Shown: positions 1 to 7,948 of the stretch, in pieces | How positions within the stretch are numbered: position 1 is the first letter of the stretch | How the letters are laid out: every line of letters starts with the position of its first letter | Assembly (NCBI GenBank): GCA_934149115.1 | Contig: CAKPDW010000019.1 | Span: 1-20,420, forward strand | DNA length: 20,420 nt | Direction: 5' to 3' | Origin: an uncultured Clostridia bacterium | Lineage (GTDB): Bacteria > Bacillota > Clostridia > TANB77 > CAG-508 | Notes under the pieces: model-generated | The model's database searches: none | Told to the model about the DNA's origin: nothing | What the model saw: only the letters and a program-made list of their open reading frames with translations | Position numbers and translations under genes: made by a program

Positions 1-106
1 AACTCCACTAAATATGGACTTTTCTTGCATACATCTAATTTTTTTTAGTATATGGACTTTACTTTTTTAAGTAACCAATTTACCGTTTTTTTACCTAAAT
101 TAACCT

Positions 107-141
107 AAAAAAGAAAAATGCATAGAAATACATACACATTT
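107..141 (-). terminator. weak candidate terminator after eno
   Basis: About 50 nt past the eno stop, the minus strand can form an 8-bp stem with two wobble pairs (arms 134-141 and 116-123, loop of 10). It is followed by a T-rich run (complement of 107-115). The stem is poor, but position and U-tract fit a rho-independent terminator. The rest of 1-192 shows no supported gene, only AT-rich sequence with a short direct repeat. Confidence 0.4.
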
Positions 142-192
142 TTCTAATTTGAGAAATCACAATAAAAAAGATTAATAACGTTTTTTACTCAT

Positions 193-1464
193 CTACAAAC
201 CTTTTATTTCATTTTCAATATTTAATAATCTATTATATTTTGCAACCCTATCAGTTCTAGCAGGAGCACCAGTTTTAATATAATCAGCTCCAACCCCTAC
301 AGCTAAATCTGAAATAAATGTATCCTCTGTTTCTCCAGATCTATGAGAAACTATAACCTTCATTCCAGCACTTCTAGCAAGTTTAACAGTACCTAATGTT
401 TCACTAATTGTACCAATTTGATTTGGTTTTATAAGAATAGAATTTGAAGATTTACACTTTATTCCTTTTAATAATCTTTGAGGATTTGTTACATATAAGT
501 CATCACCAACAGTCATAATTTTATTTCCAACTTCTGATTGAAATCTCTCCCACATTTTCCAATCTTCCTCGGCTAAACCATCTTCAATCGAAATAATTGG
601 ATATCTATCAATTAAATCTTTTAAATATTCAATCATTTCCTCTGGAGATTTGTAATTATCAGTTTTCCAAAATAAATACCCCTCTTTAGCAATTTTTACA
701 GCCTCATTTTTCATCTCAGTAGCAGCAACATCAAGTGCAATGTGAAAATCTTTCCCAGGTTCAAAACCAGATTTTATAATAGCATCTAATATATATTTTA
801 TAGCATCTTCATCAGTATCCAGATTAGGAGCGAATCCTCCTTCATCACCTACTCCAACATTAAATCCCTTAATTGTAAGTATATTTCTTAAAGTATTATA
901 TACTCTTGTACATTTTTCCATAACATCAATAAATGAATCTTCCCTTTTAGGAACAATCATAAATTCCTGAATACTCAAATTATTGTATGCATGTTTTCCA
1001 CCATTTAAAATATTAAGCATAGGAATTGGCAATCGATTCGCATTCAAACCACCAATATACATATATAATGGCATTCCAAGACTCCTACTTGCTACTCTTG
1101 CTACTGCCATAGAAGTTGCAATCATTGCATTAGCACCAATATTAGATTTATCCTCAGTATCATCTAACATTATCATTTCATTATCTATTTTCCATTGGTC
1201 ATACACATTCTGACCTTCTAATAATCTACTTAATTTAAGATTAACATTTTTTACTGCTTTACAGACACCTTTCCCTCTAAACCTATCTTTATCACCATCA
1301 CGCAATTCAAGGGCTTCAAACTTTCCTGTTGATGCCCCTGATGGAGCAATTGCTTTTGCAGAAAATCCGCCATCTGTAACAACTTCAACTTGAACAGTTG
1401 GATTTCCTCTTGAATCTAATACTTCTAAAGCACGAACTTTTTCAATTTCTAAAAAATCTCTCAT
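193..1464 (-). CDS. eno: enolase (phosphopyruvate hydratase)
   Basis: Converts 2-phosphoglycerate to phosphoenolpyruvate in the cytosol, the last step encoded in this glycolytic run. The protein is 423 aa from the ATG at 1464. All core motifs are seen: the PSGASTG loop, GDEGGFAPNL (catalytic Glu), metal-ligand Asp and Glu in IALDVAATE and SIEDGL, VGDDLYVTN, the catalytic Lys in ILIKPNQIGT, SHRSGETED and YIKTGAP. An in-frame GTG at 1473 overlaps the ribosome binding site GAGGTG, which lies six bases before the ATG at 1464, so the ATG is the start. The sequence is somewhat divergent from familiar Firmicute enolases: HAYNN replaces HADNN and DVAATEM replaces D(A/C)A(A/S)SEF. A terminator separates eno from the gene upstream, so it may have its own promoter. 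I saw no convincing -35/-10 pair in 1474-1560. Confidence 0.96.
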   Translation of the reverse strand: MRDFLEIEKVRALEVLDSRGNPTVQVEVVTDGGFSAKAIAPSGASTGKFEALELRDGDKDRFRGKGVCKAVKNVNLKLSRLLEGQNVYDQWKIDNEMIMLDDTEDKSNIGANAMIATSMAVARVASRSLGMPLYMYIGGLNANRLPIPMLNILNGGKHAYNNLSIQEFMIVPKREDSFIDVMEKCTRVYNTLRNILTIKGFNVGVGDEGGFAPNLDTDEDAIKYILDAIIKSGFEPGKDFHIALDVAATEMKNEAVKIAKEGYLFWKTDNYKSPEEMIEYLKDLIDRYPIISIEDGLAEEDWKMWERFQSEVGNKIMTVGDDLYVTNPQRLLKGIKCKSSNSILIKPNQIGTISETLGTVKLARSAGMKVIVSHRSGETEDTFISDLAVGVGADYIKTGAPARTDRVAKYNRLLNIENEIKGL

Positions 1465-1562
1465 AAATTTCACCTCAAAAATAGTATCTGCAAAAAATAA
1501 ATTTTTATGTACGGAAAAGCCAAAAATACTAATTCTTTTATTTCTTATTTTGAATTTCTCGC

Positions 1563-1597
1563 AAAAAAAGATATAGATTTAAAAAACCTATATCTTT
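1563..1597 (-). terminator. rho-independent terminator between DUF600 gene and eno
   Basis: A perfect 10-bp stem (AAAGATATAG, arms 1588-1597 and 1567-1576) with an 11-nt loop is followed on the minus strand by TTTTTTT. It lies directly after the stop of the DUF600 gene and would end or reduce transcription of the gap-to-DUF600 operon before eno. Confidence 0.8.
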
Positions 1598-1601
1598 AAA
1601 A

Positions 1602-2417
1602 TTAATCCTTTTTTTTCATTAAATCAGAACTCAAAATAATATCGTCATCTAAATCCTCAGATTTCTTTTTTTCAATATTGTCCTGAGTCTCTTTCATCTT
1701 TTCTACTTTAGCAAAAAGAATTTGATTTGCCTTCAACTCACTTGAAGGATTATCATCTTTTTTATTTTTCTTGCTTTTTTTATCTGAATCATCTGATTGA
1801 GAAGCAATTGCAGCCTCAACAGTTAAAGTTCTCTCATAATCAATAATATTATGGTTCTGTTGCATATAAATTCCTTCACAATATATATCTCTATTATTTT
1901 TTTCTGATTCAGCCAATTCACTTTTTAAATATCTCTCAATAATTTTTTTCTCATCTTTTGTCTGAAAATCAGCATCATCATTTAGATTTTTATATCTCCA
2001 AATAATATGTCTTTCATAAGGAGTGAATTCAGAATTCTTACCTAAATCATCATAAAAATATTCTATTTTAAATTGAGCATTATGAATCGAAATAGTTAAA
2101 TTCGTCCACATTTTATCTTTATATTCTTTCTGAATACTTCTTAATTTCTTAATATCCAAAAATAATTTTTGAATAAGATTATTATAACTCTCCTCATCAA
2201 TATTAAACATTGCTGGAATCTGATATACATTAACTGGCTTTCTTTTCAAAATTCCTTTTGGAACATAATAGAAATACATCTCACCTACAGGTTTTTTTAA
2301 AGGTCTTTCTACAATAGAAGCATATAAATAAATAGCTTCCCATTTTTCTGGAATCATATAAAATAATTTCTTTTGTATTTCAGAAAAAATGTTTCTTTCA
2401 TCATTAGAAGTTGCCAT
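1602..2417 (-). CDS. DUF600/YezG-family protein (immunity-like) with charged C-terminal extension
   Basis: This 271-aa protein matches from memory the DUF600/YezG family, whose Bacillus members act as immunity partners of LXG-type YeeF toxins. Residues 20-145 show the family pattern: IPEKWEAIYLYASI (22-35), GEMYFYYVPKG (45-55), IPAMFNIDEESY (67-78), WTNLTISIHNAQFKIEY (104-120), YDDL, and ERHIIWRYKNL. Usual members are about 150-170 aa. Here roughly residues 185-271 form an extra Lys/Asp/Glu-rich, probably disordered or coiled tail. The ribosome binding site AGGAGG lies just before the ATG. The gene starts 14 nt after gpmI and is followed by a terminator, so it is the last gene of the glycolytic transcript. 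No LXG toxin or secretion gene is visible nearby. Family membership is fairly secure; an immunity role in this setting is inference and may not hold. Confidence 0.8.
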   Translation of the reverse strand: MATSNDERNIFSEIQKKLFYMIPEKWEAIYLYASIVERPLKKPVGEMYFYYVPKGILKRKPVNVYQIPAMFNIDEESYNNLIQKLFLDIKKLRSIQKEYKDKMWTNLTISIHNAQFKIEYFYDDLGKNSEFTPYERHIIWRYKNLNDDADFQTKDEKKIIERYLKSELAESEKNNRDIYCEGIYMQQNHNIIDYERTLTVEAAIASQSDDSDKKSKKNKKDDNPSSELKANQILFAKVEKMKETQDNIEKKKSEDLDDDIILSSDLMKKKD

Positions 2418-2431
2418 TTCTCCTCCTATAA

Positions 2432-3958
2432 CTAAGCTTCGATTAAACTTTCTCCTGTCATTTCTTCAGGTTTCTCAATCCCCATTAAATCAAGCATTGT
2501 TGGTGCTAAATCAGCAAGTCTACCTTCTTTTAATTTAGCATCTTTTCCAACTAACACTAGAGGAACTGGATTAGTTGTATGAGCTGTATGAGGTTCACCT
2601 GTTTTGTAATCAATCATTTGTTCACAATTTCCATGATCAGCTGTTATTAAAAGAATTCCTTTTTCAGCTTCAATAGCTTTAACTATTTTTTCTACGCAAC
2701 CATCTAAGGTTTCTAATGCTTTAATTACAGCTTCAACATTTCCAGTATGACCTACCATATCTGGATTTGCGAAGTTTAATATAATGCTATCATATTTTCT
2801 TGAATGAATTGCTTCTAGTACTTTTTCAGTAACTTCAAGAGCACTCATTTCAGGTTTCATATCATATGTTTCAACTTTTGGTGATGGAATTAAAATTCTA
2901 TCTTCACCTGGATATTGCTTTTCTTGACCACCATTAAAGAAAAATGTAACATGAGCATACTTTTCTGTTTCAGCAATACGAAGTTGAGTTAATCCTCTTT
3001 CACTAATTATTTCTCCAAAAGTATTTTTAATTTCATCCTTTTTAAAAGCAACAGAAACATTAGTTATTGTTTCATCATAATTTGTAAAAGTAACAAAATA
3101 TGTTTTGAAATATTCTCTTTCAAATCCATCAAAGTTCTCATCAACGATTGCTCTTGTAATTTCTCTAGCTCTATCAGGTCTAAAATTAAAGAAAATAACG
3201 GAATCATTTTCCTCAATTTTTGCAACTGGTTTATCATTATTGCAAATAACAGTTGGAACAACAAATTCATCAAAAACTTCTTTTTGATATGAATTTTCAA
3301 TTGCAGATGCAACAGAAATTGCTTTTTCACCTTCACCTTTTACCATAGCGTCATAAGCTTTTTCTATTCTATTCCATCTTTTATCTCTGTCCATTGCATA
3401 AAATCTACCCATTATTGTAGCAATTTTACCAACACCTTTTTCAGCCATTTTATTTTCTAGTTCAACAAGATAACCTTCTGCAGAAGCAGGTGGAGTATCT
3501 CTACCATCTAAAAAGCAATGAACATATACATCTTCAAAATCTTTTCTCTTTGCAAGTTCTAATAAAGCAAATAAATGACGTTGATGACTATGAACACCTC
3601 CATCTGAAAGTAGTCCCATTATATGCAATTTAGAATGATTCTTTTTACAATTTTCAATTGCAGATACTAATTCAGGAATACTGAAAAAGTCTCCACTTTC
3701 AATTGATTTTGTTATTCTAGTTAGCTCTTGATACACAATTCTACCAGCACCAATATTTGTATGTCCTACCTCTGAATTTCCCATTTGTCCTTCAGGAAGT
3801 CCAACATCTAATCCACTAGTATGCAAAATTGTATTTGGGTATTGCTTCATGATTCTCTTAATATTAGGAATATTAGCCATTTTTACAGCATTTCCTTCAT
3901 CTTTTTCATTGATTCCAAACCCATCTAATATCATAAGCATTGTAGTTTTTTTATCCAT
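2432..3958 (-). CDS. gpmI: 2,3-bisphosphoglycerate-independent phosphoglycerate mutase
   Basis: Interconverts 3- and 2-phosphoglycerate in glycolysis through a Mn-dependent phosphoserine intermediate. The protein is 508 aa from the ATG at 3958, close to the usual ~510. It has the alkaline-phosphatase-type metal-binding N-terminus MLMILDGFG, the phosphoserine motif GQMGNSEVGHTNIG (Ser62), ITADHGNCEQM and the C-terminal HTAHTTNPVPLVL. An in-frame ATG at 3970 directly abuts AGAGG with no spacer. The ATG at 3958 (12-nt spacing, start MDKKTTMLMILDGFG) matches the family N-terminus better, so I chose it. It lies downstream of tpiA by a few bases in the same operon. Confidence 0.96.
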   Translation of the reverse strand: MDKKTTMLMILDGFGINEKDEGNAVKMANIPNIKRIMKQYPNTILHTSGLDVGLPEGQMGNSEVGHTNIGAGRIVYQELTRITKSIESGDFFSIPELVSAIENCKKNHSKLHIMGLLSDGGVHSHQRHLFALLELAKRKDFEDVYVHCFLDGRDTPPASAEGYLVELENKMAEKGVGKIATIMGRFYAMDRDKRWNRIEKAYDAMVKGEGEKAISVASAIENSYQKEVFDEFVVPTVICNNDKPVAKIEENDSVIFFNFRPDRAREITRAIVDENFDGFEREYFKTYFVTFTNYDETITNVSVAFKKDEIKNTFGEIISERGLTQLRIAETEKYAHVTFFFNGGQEKQYPGEDRILIPSPKVETYDMKPEMSALEVTEKVLEAIHSRKYDSIILNFANPDMVGHTGNVEAVIKALETLDGCVEKIVKAIEAEKGILLITADHGNCEQMIDYKTGEPHTAHTTNPVPLVLVGKDAKLKEGRLADLAPTMLDLMGIEKPEEMTGESLIEA

Positions 3959-3976
3959 TTCTTTTCCCATCCTCTA

Positions 3977-4729
3977 TTATTTATTATAATTAACTATTTT
4001 TGCAAATTCTTCTGGAACTAAACTTGCTCCACCAACTAAGCCACCATCAATATCAGAAGTTTCAAATAATTCTTTGGCATTAGATGATTTTACACTTCCA
4101 CCATATTGAATAATAACAGCTTCAGCAACATCATCACCATATATTTTTCTAATTTCTGCTCTTATTGCTTTAATAGAATTATTAGCATCTTCTGAAGTAG
4201 CTGTTTTACCTGTTCCAATAGCCCAAATTGGTTCATATGCAACAATAACATTTTTTACTTGTTCATTAGTCAATCCATCTAAAGCAAGTCTTACTTGATC
4301 AGTTATTATTTTTTCTGTTAAACCTTCTTCTCTTTGTTCTAATGTTTCACCTACACATACAATTGGTTTTAATTCATTTTCAAAAGCAGATTTTATTTTT
4401 TTATTAACTGATTCATCAGTCTCATTAAAATACTGTCTTCTTTCTGAGTGTCCAATTATAACGTATTCTACTCCAATAACCTTTAACATTTTTCCAGATA
4501 CTTCTCCAGTATAAGCACCCTTTTCAGCATAATGCATATTTTGTGCACCAATCTTAATATTAGTATCTTGAACATGCATCAATGCATAAAATAAATCTGT
4601 ATAAGGAACACATAAAATAACTTCATTATCTGTATCCTTTACCAATTTAGAAAATGATGTAATATAATCAATTGCTTCATTTGGTAACATATTCATTTTC
4701 CAATTTCCTGCAATTACCTTTCTTCTCAT
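3977..4729 (-). CDS. tpiA: triosephosphate isomerase
   Basis: Interconverts dihydroxyacetone phosphate and glyceraldehyde 3-phosphate. The 250-aa length is standard for this TIM-barrel enzyme. Catalytic residues are in place: Asn9 and Lys11 in AGNWKMN, His94 in IGHSERRQYF, Glu166 in VAYEPIWAIGTG, and the phosphate-binding YGGSVK near the end. The start ATG has AAGG seven bases upstream. It follows the membrane-anchored gene by about 28 nt and precedes gpmI by a few bases, so co-transcription is likely. Confidence 0.97.
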   Translation of the reverse strand: MRRKVIAGNWKMNMLPNEAIDYITSFSKLVKDTDNEVILCVPYTDLFYALMHVQDTNIKIGAQNMHYAEKGAYTGEVSGKMLKVIGVEYVIIGHSERRQYFNETDESVNKKIKSAFENELKPIVCVGETLEQREEGLTEKIITDQVRLALDGLTNEQVKNVIVAYEPIWAIGTGKTATSEDANNSIKAIRAEIRKIYGDDVAEAVIIQYGGSVKSSNAKELFETSDIDGGLVGGASLVPEEFAKIVNYNK

Positions 4730-4757
4730 ACTATCGCCTTCTTTCTTTTATCATTAA

Positions 4758-5444
4758 TTATTGATATTGATAAGAAACTAATTTTCCACTTTTATTAAAA
4801 ATGAATTTAACAGTATTATCAACATCTTCTTTTTGATATTTTCCTTCATATTTTGCGCTTTCTATTTCTGAATCATTTTGATTATCTTTAACAAAAATAG
4901 CATCAACAATTATTTCTTTATTATCACCATTTGTTTGCATATCAACAGGATAATAATAAAGAGTTTTCTCAATATTTATTCCATACAAAAAGGCCTTATT
5001 TGCTTTTGAATAATATTCACTATTATTTGCATCAAAAGTAACCTCTTTTATATCAAAATATTCATCAGTTATTGCATTAATAACCTCTTTTGGTACTAAA
5101 TAACTAACACCGTTTTTATCTTTTTTCTCTGTAAGTATATTAGAATATCTTTCAACTGCAATATTTAATGCAAATTTAATCATATTCTCATTTGAAAATT
5201 CAGTTACATTATTTGAAACAGGTAATCCCATCATACCAATTAAATATTCATCATCTTTTGATAAGAATTTTATTTTCTCAGCTTGTGAAATATTTCCTCT
5301 ATTTCCATAATATTGCTCAGTTTGAGCTATCTGATTATTACCATTTGTATTTTTTTCTTTCTTTTTTCCATTGTAAAATGAAACTCCAACTACACTTGCT
5401 ACAATTAATATAGCGATAATCAATACAATTACTATTTTTTTCAT
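4758..5444 (-). CDS. membrane-anchored protein of unknown function in the glycolytic operon
   Basis: I do not recognise this 228-aa protein. Residues 1-3 are MKK, then residues 4-24 form one hydrophobic segment (IVIVLIIAILIVASVVGVSF), followed by a Lys/Glu/Asn-rich linker. This suggests a single N-terminal anchor with the rest outside the membrane. There is no lipobox cysteine. Residues from about 50 on look like a soluble mixed alpha/beta domain rich in Asn, Lys and Tyr; the last strands (KFIFNKSGKLVSYQYQ) resemble a beta-strand end. It sits between pgk and tpiA with gaps of only 16 and 28 nt, so it should be transcribed with them. A purine-rich AGAAG site precedes the ATG. Nothing links it enzymatically to glycolysis. 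Confidence 0.8.
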   Translation of the reverse strand: MKKIVIVLIIAILIVASVVGVSFYNGKKKEKNTNGNNQIAQTEQYYGNRGNISQAEKIKFLSKDDEYLIGMMGLPVSNNVTEFSNENMIKFALNIAVERYSNILTEKKDKNGVSYLVPKEVINAITDEYFDIKEVTFDANNSEYYSKANKAFLYGINIEKTLYYYPVDMQTNGDNKEIIVDAIFVKDNQNDSEIESAKYEGKYQKEDVDNTVKFIFNKSGKLVSYQYQ

Positions 5445-5460
5445 ACTTTCTTCTCTTTCT

Positions 5461-6645
5461 CTATTTATCTTGCAAAGCTTCTATTCCTGGTAATTTTTTA
5501 CCTTCTAAGAATTCAAGAGAGGCACCTCCACCAGTAGAAATATGAGTAAATTTATCTGCTAATCCTGCTTTTTCAACAGCAGCAGCTGAATCACCACCAC
5601 CAATAATCTTAACAGCATCAACATCAGCTAATGTTTTAGCTATAGAATTAGTTCCAATAGCAAACTGTTCAAATTCAAATAAACCTAAAGGTCCATTCCA
5701 AACAACAGTCTTTGCTTTCTTTAATTCTTCACTATATTGTTCAATAGTAGCAGGGCCGATATCAAATCCTTCCCAACCATCTGGAATTTCTGTATATTTT
5801 ACAATTTTACTTTCTGTATCTGGAGCAAAATCTTTACCAATTTTTGTATCAACGGGTAACATTAATTTTACTCCTTTTGCTTTAGCTTTTTCCATAAGTT
5901 CCTTAGCTAAATCTAACTTATCTAATTCACAAATTGAATTTCCAACATTATATCCCATTGATTTAAAGAATGTGTATGCCATAGCTCCACCAATCATTAA
6001 TACATCAACTTTTTCAAGTAAAGCTTCAATAACACCAATTTTATCAGAAACTTTCTTTCCACCTAAAATTGCCATAAATGGTCTTTCTGGATTCTCTAAA
6101 GCATCACCTAAGAATTTTAATTCTTTTTCAATTAAGAAGCCTGATACAGCTGGTAAATAATCAGCAACACCAGTTGTTGAACTATGAGCTCTGTGGGCTG
6201 TACCAAAAGCATCATTTACAAACACTTCTGCTAAACTTGCAAATTTCTTAGATAATTCAGGATCATTTTTCTCTTCACCTGGTTCAAATCTAACATTTTC
6301 AAGTAAAACAACTTCACCATTCTTCATTTCTGAAGTTAATTTTTGAGCTGATTCACCAACAACATCAGAAGCTAATTTTACTTCTTTACCTAATAATCTA
6401 GATAATTCTTTAGCAACTATATCAAGTGAAAATTCAGGTTTTACTTCTCCCTTTGGTCTTCCTAAGTGAGAACATAAAATAATTTTACAATCATTTTCTA
6501 GTAAATATTTTATAGTAGGTAATGCTGCTACAATTCTTCTATTATCTGTGATTACTCTATTTGAATCATATGGAACATTAAAATCACATCTAACTAAAAC
6601 TTTTTTACCTTTAATATCTATGTCTCTAACAGTTTTTTTATTCAT
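5461..6645 (-). CDS. pgk: phosphoglycerate kinase
   Basis: Transfers phosphate from 1,3-bisphosphoglycerate to ADP, giving ATP and 3-phosphoglycerate. The protein is 394 aa from the ATG at 6645, the normal length. Motifs seen are VLVRCDFNVPY, CSHLGRPKG, NDAFGTAHRAHSST, GGKKVSDKIGVI, VWNGPLGLFE and GGGDSAAAVEKAG. An in-frame ATG at 6657 lies only one or two bases after the AGAAGGG site. Starting at 6645 gives MNKKTVRDID, which matches Bacillus Pgk (MNKKT..DID), with a rather long 12-nt spacer. A perfect inverted repeat lies in its leader, and gap is immediately upstream. Confidence 0.96.
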   Translation of the reverse strand: MNKKTVRDIDIKGKKVLVRCDFNVPYDSNRVITDNRRIVAALPTIKYLLENDCKIILCSHLGRPKGEVKPEFSLDIVAKELSRLLGKEVKLASDVVGESAQKLTSEMKNGEVVLLENVRFEPGEEKNDPELSKKFASLAEVFVNDAFGTAHRAHSSTTGVADYLPAVSGFLIEKELKFLGDALENPERPFMAILGGKKVSDKIGVIEALLEKVDVLMIGGAMAYTFFKSMGYNVGNSICELDKLDLAKELMEKAKAKGVKLMLPVDTKIGKDFAPDTESKIVKYTEIPDGWEGFDIGPATIEQYSEELKKAKTVVWNGPLGLFEFEQFAIGTNSIAKTLADVDAVKIIGGGDSAAAVEKAGLADKFTHISTGGGASLEFLEGKKLPGIEALQDK

Positions 6646-6688
6646 TCTTGTTTTCATTCCCTTCTAAATATATATGTCTAATATTTTC

Positions 6689-6716
6689 TTATAGGGACCT
6701 CAAGCGGTCCCTATAA
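6689..6716 (-). other. 11-bp perfect hairpin between gap and pgk
   Basis: TTATAGGGACC and its exact complement (arms 6689-6699 and 6706-6716) enclose a 6-nt loop. The flanks are A-rich rather than T-rich when read in the operon direction, so it is not a normal terminator. It lies between the gap stop and the pgk ribosome binding site. An mRNA processing or stability element is the simplest reading, by analogy with processed gap operons in other Firmicutes. Confidence 0.6.
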
Positions 6717-6746
6717 ACATAAATTTTATTAATAAATATTTTCTAA

Positions 6747-7766
6747 TTATTCACCTAATTCAGCAAAATATTTAATTGTTCTTACCATTTGGCTTGTGTA
6801 AGAATTTTCATTATCATACCAAGCAACAACTTGAACTTGATATAAACCATCTTCAACTTTTGTAACCATTGTTTGAGTTGCATCAAATAATGATCCATAA
6901 GTAATTCCTATAATATCTGAAGAAACTAATGGTTCTTCTGTGTATCCATAAGATTCACTTGAAGCAGCTTTCATTGCTGCATTTATTCCTTCTGGAGTTA
7001 TATCATTTCCTTTAACAGTTGCTATTAATATAGTTGTAGAACCTGTTGGAACTGGAACTCTTTGAGCTGAACCAATTAATTTCCCGTTTAATTCTGGAAT
7101 AACTAATCCTATAGCTTTTGCTGCACCTGTTGAGTTAGGAACAATATTTACAGCAGCTGCTCTAGCTCTTCTTAAATCACCTTTTCTGTGTGGTCCATCT
7201 AATACCATTTGATCACCAGTGTAAGCATGAACTGTTGTCATGATACCTGTTTGAATTGGTGCATAATCATTTAATGCTTTAGCCATTGGAGCTAAGCAGT
7301 TTGTTGTACAAGAAGCAGCTGAAATAATTTTATCATCTGCTGTTAATGTACCTTCATTAACACCATATACTATAGTTGGTAAATCTTTACCAGCTGGTGC
7401 AGAAATAACAACTTTTTTAGCACCTGCAGCTATATGAGCTGAAGCTTTTTCTTTAGATGTATAGAAACCTGTACACTCTAAAACAACATCAACTCCAATT
7501 TCACCCCAAGGTAAATTTGCTGCATCTTTCTCTGCATATATTTTTATTGTTTTTCCGTCAACAGTAATAGAGTCTTCTCCTGCTACTACTGTATCTGCTT
7601 TATCATATCTTTTTTGAGCAGAATCATATTTTAATAAATGAGCTAACATAACTGGACTTGTTAAATCGTTAATAGCAACGATTTCATATCCCTCCGCTCC
7701 AAACATTTGTCTAAATGCAAGACGTCCTATACGGCCGAATCCATTAATAGCTACTTTAACTGACAT
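6747..7766 (-). CDS. gap: glyceraldehyde-3-phosphate dehydrogenase (NAD-dependent type)
   Basis: Oxidises glyceraldehyde 3-phosphate to 1,3-bisphosphoglycerate with NAD+. The protein is 339 aa starting MSVKVAINGFGRIGRLAF, the Rossmann fold nucleotide-binding start. Catalytic Cys153 lies in SAASCTTNCLAP; the C-terminal WYDNENSYTSQMVRTI is typical. The start at 7766 follows AAAGGAGG by seven bases. The reading frame stays open for 58 more codons upstream to 7940, but that stretch holds a terminator and a promoter and reads as non-coding leader. gap heads the glycolytic cluster with its own promoter. No cggR-type regulator gene is adjacent, unlike in Bacillus. Confidence 0.97.
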   Translation of the reverse strand: MSVKVAINGFGRIGRLAFRQMFGAEGYEIVAINDLTSPVMLAHLLKYDSAQKRYDKADTVVAGEDSITVDGKTIKIYAEKDAANLPWGEIGVDVVLECTGFYTSKEKASAHIAAGAKKVVISAPAGKDLPTIVYGVNEGTLTADDKIISAASCTTNCLAPMAKALNDYAPIQTGIMTTVHAYTGDQMVLDGPHRKGDLRRARAAAVNIVPNSTGAAKAIGLVIPELNGKLIGSAQRVPVPTGSTTILIATVKGNDITPEGINAAMKAASSESYGYTEEPLVSSDIIGITYGSLFDATQTMVTKVEDGLYQVQVVAWYDNENSYTSQMVRTIKYFAELGE

Positions 7767-7822
7767 ATAAAATCCTCCTTTGATTTTTAAATCACTAATT
7801 TTGGTCATACTCAACCATGCAT

Positions 7823-7851
7823 ATTCTATATCAAAAAATGCACAAATGCAA
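7823..7851 (-). promoter_or_regulatory. sigma-A-type promoter of gap
   Basis: On the minus strand TTGCAT (7846-7851) and TAGAAT (7823-7828) are separated by exactly 17 bases, about 50 nt before the gap start. TGCA occurs at both ends of TGCATTTGTGCA across the -35 region, which might be an operator half-site pair, but this is weak. Confidence 0.65.
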
Positions 7852-7911
7852 TAGTTTATTGTATTTTTCCCATATAACTCATATTTAAACATTAAAGTTT
7901 CTTTTTTACAA

Positions 7912-7938
7912 AGAAAAAAGAGCATATCTCTATGCCCC
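7912..7938 (-). terminator. terminator between the Gly/Gln-rich gene and gap
   Basis: GGGGCATA (7931-7938) pairs with TATGCTCT (7919-7926) around a GAGA tetraloop, with two G-U wobbles. On the minus strand it is followed by a T-rich tract. It sits 11 nt after the upstream stop codon, so gap is probably expressed mainly from its own promoter. Confidence 0.65.
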
Positions 7939-7948
7939 ATTTAATATC

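Noticed and set aside
7767..7940. 58-residue N-terminal extension of gap
   Set aside because: The open frame runs through a terminator stem and a promoter; AAAGGAGG and the conserved start MSVKVAINGFG at 7766 mark the real start.
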